Part shown: positions 62,119 to 64,000 of the stretch, in pieces
Layout of the letters: every line of letters starts with the position of its first letter
How positions within the stretch are numbered: the stretch's first letter is position 1
Notes under the pieces: model-generated
The model's database searches: none
The model's input: only the letters and a program-made list of their open reading frames with translations
Told to the model about the DNA's origin: nothing
Program-made: the position numbers and the translations under genes
Assembly: GCA_023436395.1 (NCBI GenBank)
Contig: JAEZJJ010000040.1
Span: 62,001 to 126,000 of the forward strand
Source of the DNA: Bacillota bacterium
GTDB taxonomy: Bacteria > Bacillota > Clostridia > Lachnospirales > Cellulosilyticaceae
Direction of reading: 5' to 3'
Length of the DNA: 64,000 nucleotides

Positions 62119-63348
62119 TTAAAATGCCCATTCCCCTTTCTTTAATACAAAGAAAGTTTCCCCCTCATGAGTTGTTGCCTCTATATCCAGTTCTTCACTT
62201 CCCACCATAAAGTCATTATGGGTAATAGAAGTATTTGCTCCTGCTGCTTCTAGTTCTTCTTCTGTCATTGCTACTCCACCTTCTATATTAGTAGGATAAC
62301 TACTACCTATAGCAAAATGACATGAAGCATTTTCATCAAATAAAGTATTAAAGAAAATTGTATTGGTTTTTGAAACTGGGGAACTGACAGGTACAATGGC
62401 TACTTCTCCTAAATAAGAAGCTCCTTCATCTGTTTCAATAAGCTTCTCAAGAACAGCCTTACCCACTTTAGCATCAAAGTCTACAATTTTTCCTTCCTTA
62501 AAAGTAAAACTAAAATCTTCTATTAAGTTACCACCAAACACTAACGGCTTAGTTGCCTTAAGTGTGCCATTTACGCCATACTTATGAGGCATCGTAAATA
62601 TTTCTTCCGTAGGCATATTGGCCACAAAGTATGTTCCTTTCATACTGTGTTCGCCACCACCTTCCCATTTATGTCCTTTTGGAAGTTCTACCATTAAATC
62701 AGTCCCTGGTGCTGTATAGTGAAGGGTTTTAATCTTTTTGCTATTTAAAAATGCACACTTTCTAGCTAAATTTTCTGTATGCATCTTCCAAGCTGCTACT
62801 GGATCTTCTTCATAAATACGAACTGCCGTAAAAATTTTATCCCATAAAAGAGCTTCTCTCTCTTCCTCACTAGCATTTGGAAAGATTTTTTTACTCCAAG
62901 CTGGTGTAGGCATGGATACTACACACCAACATACCTCTGAGCTACTCACAGCTTTTCTAAATACTGTTAGTGCCTTTCCAGAAGCTTTTTGTGCAGTAGC
63001 AATCTTATTAGGGTCGATATCCTTTAATAAATCTGGATCCCCTGCACTAATACTAATAAAGGCTGCATTTTTTGCCACTAATTCCTCATACTTTTTCACT
63101 TCCCATGCAGGGAAATCTCCTAAAGTTTCTTCTGTCGCATAAGTATAAGTTAATTTTGCTACTTGTTCATCACTGTATTCTACAATAACCTTTTTAGCCC
63201 CCACCTTATAAGCACACTCTGTCATAGCTCTTGCCAAGCTAGCCCCCTCTATAGGTGTGCGAATAACAACGATTTGGTCTTTTTGAACATTTACCCCTAC
63301 TTCCACTACTAGTTTGGCATACTTATATAAGTTTGCTTTTAAATCCAT
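62119..63348 (-). CDS. M29-family aminopeptidase (AmpS/PepS-like)
   Basis: 409 residues. Metal-dependent aminopeptidase that removes N-terminal amino acids from peptides in the cytosol. Motifs consistent with the family are VNVQKDQIVVIRTPIEGA, LHYTAPGTDLMVELPKGHKWEGGG, FVANMPTEEIFTMPHK, SSYPTNIEGGVA and SITHNDFMVGSEELDI, which contain the metal-binding Glu, His and Asp. It lies 26 bases after a DUF4250 gene. Together with the neighbouring opp operon it suits peptide use; a cre site covers the promoter. Confidence 0.92.
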   Translation of the reverse strand: MDLKANLYKYAKLVVEVGVNVQKDQIVVIRTPIEGASLARAMTECAYKVGAKKVIVEYSDEQVAKLTYTYATEETLGDFPAWEVKKYEELVAKNAAFISISAGDPDLLKDIDPNKIATAQKASGKALTVFRKAVSSSEVCWCVVSMPTPAWSKKIFPNASEEEREALLWDKIFTAVRIYEEDPVAAWKMHTENLARKCAFLNSKKIKTLHYTAPGTDLMVELPKGHKWEGGGEHSMKGTYFVANMPTEEIFTMPHKYGVNGTLKATKPLVFGGNLIEDFSFTFKEGKIVDFDAKVGKAVLEKLIETDEGASYLGEVAIVPVSSPVSKTNTIFFNTLFDENASCHFAIGSSYPTNIEGGVAMTEEELEAAGANTSITHNDFMVGSEELDIEATTHEGETFFVLKKGEWAF

Positions 63349-63374
63349 TCTCTCGTCTCCTTTATAAATTCTAT

Positions 63375-63557
63375 CTATACAGCCACAAATTGATTATGAC
63401 TTTTTTCATAATGATAACCAATAGCAGCTAATTTCTCTATAATAATTTCTGGCTCTTGATTGTAAGTCTTGCAAAGGTCTTCTAAACTTTCTGCTTCATC
63501 TCTTAGCTTAGTGTTTATTACACTCAACAATAAATACGGATCTTTCTGATTAAGCAT
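63375..63557 (-). CDS. DUF4250 domain-containing protein
   Basis: 60 residues. The pattern MLNQKDPYLLLSVINTKLRDEAESL, then EIIIEKLAAIGYHYEKSHNQF, matches DUF4250, a small clostridial family of unknown function. It has a helix-turn-helix-like feel but no demonstrated DNA binding. GGGAGG stands before ATG 63557. First gene of an operon with the aminopeptidase. Confidence 0.8.
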   Translation of the reverse strand: MLNQKDPYLLLSVINTKLRDEAESLEDLCKTYNQEPEIIIEKLAAIGYHYEKSHNQFVAV

Positions 63558-63584
63558 ATTTTTCCTCCCGTTTCATTTTACTTT

Positions 63585-63613
63585 ATTATAAGTAGCTTCT
63601 AAACATTTGTAAA
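63585..63613 (-). promoter_or_regulatory. Promoter of the DUF4250-aminopeptidase operon
   Basis: TTTACA (63613-63608), 17-base spacer, TATAAT (63590-63585). Confidence 0.85.
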
Positions 63614-63621
63614 CGTTTACT
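63608..63621. promoter_or_regulatory. cre site (CcpA operator)
   Basis: TGTAAACGTTTACT fits the catabolite-responsive element consensus TGWAARCGYTWNCW at every position and overlaps the -35 of the operon, so CcpA bound here should repress it when sugar is plentiful. Confidence 0.8.
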
Positions 63622-63685
63622 CTATTCCCTTATTAATTACTATATTTCCTCATTAGTATAGGTTTTATTTGTTTATTTTTATTAG

Positions 63686-63713
63686 TTGTACTTATTATTA
63701 ATTTTGCTATAAT
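63686..63713 (+). promoter_or_regulatory. folT promoter
   Basis: TTGTAC (63686-63691), 16-base spacer, TATAAT (63708-63713) with TG one base upstream (extended -10). Confidence 0.75.
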
Positions 63714-63734
63714 ATTACTATCACTATAGACCAG

Positions 63735-63840
63735 TTGGCAGAGTAGATATAAGTGCGTTAAGTGCTAGATGGACGGGAAGTTGCCACTAGACGAAAAATC
63801 GCTTGAGATTTGCGGTACTTATGTCGCATTCCGCTGCCAA
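63735..63840 (+). promoter_or_regulatory. Tetrahydrofolate riboswitch
   Basis: P1 is TTGGCAG (63735-63741) with CTGCCAA (63834-63840). Conserved THF-I segments are present: AGAGTAGAT, GTGCGTTAAGTG, CGGGAAGTTGC, ACGAAAAATCGCTTGAG, TTGCGGTACTTA and GTCGCATTCCGCT. CGCTGC (63832-63837) can pair instead with GCAGCG (63843-63848), which would disrupt P1, so two exclusive folds exist. Matches its usual gene, folT. Confidence 0.95.
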
Positions 63841-63903
63841 AAGCAGCGCTTCTTTACCTTTAGCATAGGTTAAAGGGATCAAATTCAAAGGAGTTGCTAT
63901 CAA

Positions 63904-64000
63904 ATGAATAACAAAATCACAACAAAAGACCTCGCCTTACTTGGCCTATTACTTGCTCTTAAAGTCATATTGGGTCGCTATTTAGCTATCGACTTTACCA
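63904..64000 (+). CDS. folT: Folate ECF transporter S component FolT, C-terminus cut by window edge
   Basis: Only 32 codons are visible: MNNKITTKDLALLGLLLALK followed by VILGRYLAIDFT, the usual start of FolT, whose first helix carries ALxxxLGRxLxI. It is the membrane substrate-binding protein for folate of an energy-coupling factor transporter. GGAG stands ten bases before ATG 63904, and a THF riboswitch lies directly upstream, which strengthens the call. The rest lies outside the window. Confidence 0.88.
   Translation, partial: MNNKITTKDLALLGLLLALKVILGRYLAIDFT

Noticed and set aside
1..64000. Prophage, CRISPR array, insertion sequence, tRNA or rRNA genes
   Set aside because: No integrase, transposase, regularly spaced repeats or RNA gene sequences were seen.

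Overview
This 64 kb window looks like a stretch of chromosome from an AT-rich, anaerobic, spore-forming member of the Clostridia (Lachnospirales-like; I cannot name the species). The evidence is a complete spoIIA operon (SpoIIAA, SpoIIAB, sigma F), a small acid-soluble spore protein gene, a T-box leader, a tetrahydrofolate riboswitch, the single-chain PurL typical of clostridia, AGGAGG-type ribosome binding sites and very AT-rich intergenic DNA. I see no phage, insertion sequence, CRISPR array, tRNA or rRNA. Most genes are on the minus strand; the main plus-strand blocks are 14980-16316, the urease/nickel operon (23352-31582), 46427-47985, 52268-53621 and folT at the right edge.

Layout. 1-2053: polyamine genes (partial speE, speA), followed by a 770 bp AT-rich gap. 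2822-5580: a valyl-tRNA synthetase of the archaeal/rickettsial type behind a T-box. 5613-11911: an NAD salvage operon (pncA, a short prs-like gene, a NAMPT-like gene, nadE, a panE-family gene) ending in the remnant of a methyltransferase gene. 12009-16316: aldo/keto reductase, a secreted GHL10 glycosidase with SH3 domains, a monofunctional peptidoglycan transglycosylase and a MarR regulator. 16374-18098: SPFH membrane protein, ribbon-helix-helix protein and an unknown protein, with tandem repeats over the promoter. 18299-23079: DUF1540 protein, amtB-glnB, an unknown protein and a lactate permease. 23352-31582: ureABC, ureI, ureEFGD and a nickel ECF transporter (nikMN, nikQ, nikO). 31630-32850: a possible 19-residue peptide gene, a PH-domain protein and a DUF3795 protein. 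33031-42816: purL-E-C-F-M-N-D with PurBox-like sites upstream. 42898-46191: the spoIIA operon, a zinc-ribbon/TPR membrane protein and a 57-residue partner. 46353-51876: a CadC-like regulator with an aminotransferase, an ATP-grasp ligase, unknown proteins and an anion permease. 52268-53662: fructose-bisphosphate aldolase and a spore protein. 53667-59558: an oligopeptide ABC transporter. 59911-63621: DUF4250, M29 aminopeptidase, SPFH/zinc-ribbon protein and a 2-hydroxyacid dehydrogenase, behind a consensus cre site. 63686-64000: THF riboswitch and the start of folT.

How the parts fit. Urease, its maturation proteins, the urea channel and the nickel importer form one self-sufficient ureolysis unit. 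The ammonium released, and external ammonium, would feed AmtB under PII control. The pur operon covers nearly all of IMP synthesis (no purH here). Opp imports peptides and the M29 aminopeptidase can degrade them. The NAD block is the most unusual part. Its NAMPT-like enzyme lacks the aspartate that gives human NAMPT its preference for nicotinamide, and it sits beside a short PRPP-synthetase-like gene. This pair recalls the two-gene NAD+ reconstitution pathway (NARP1) described in phages. The operon has a consensus promoter with a perfect palindrome just downstream.
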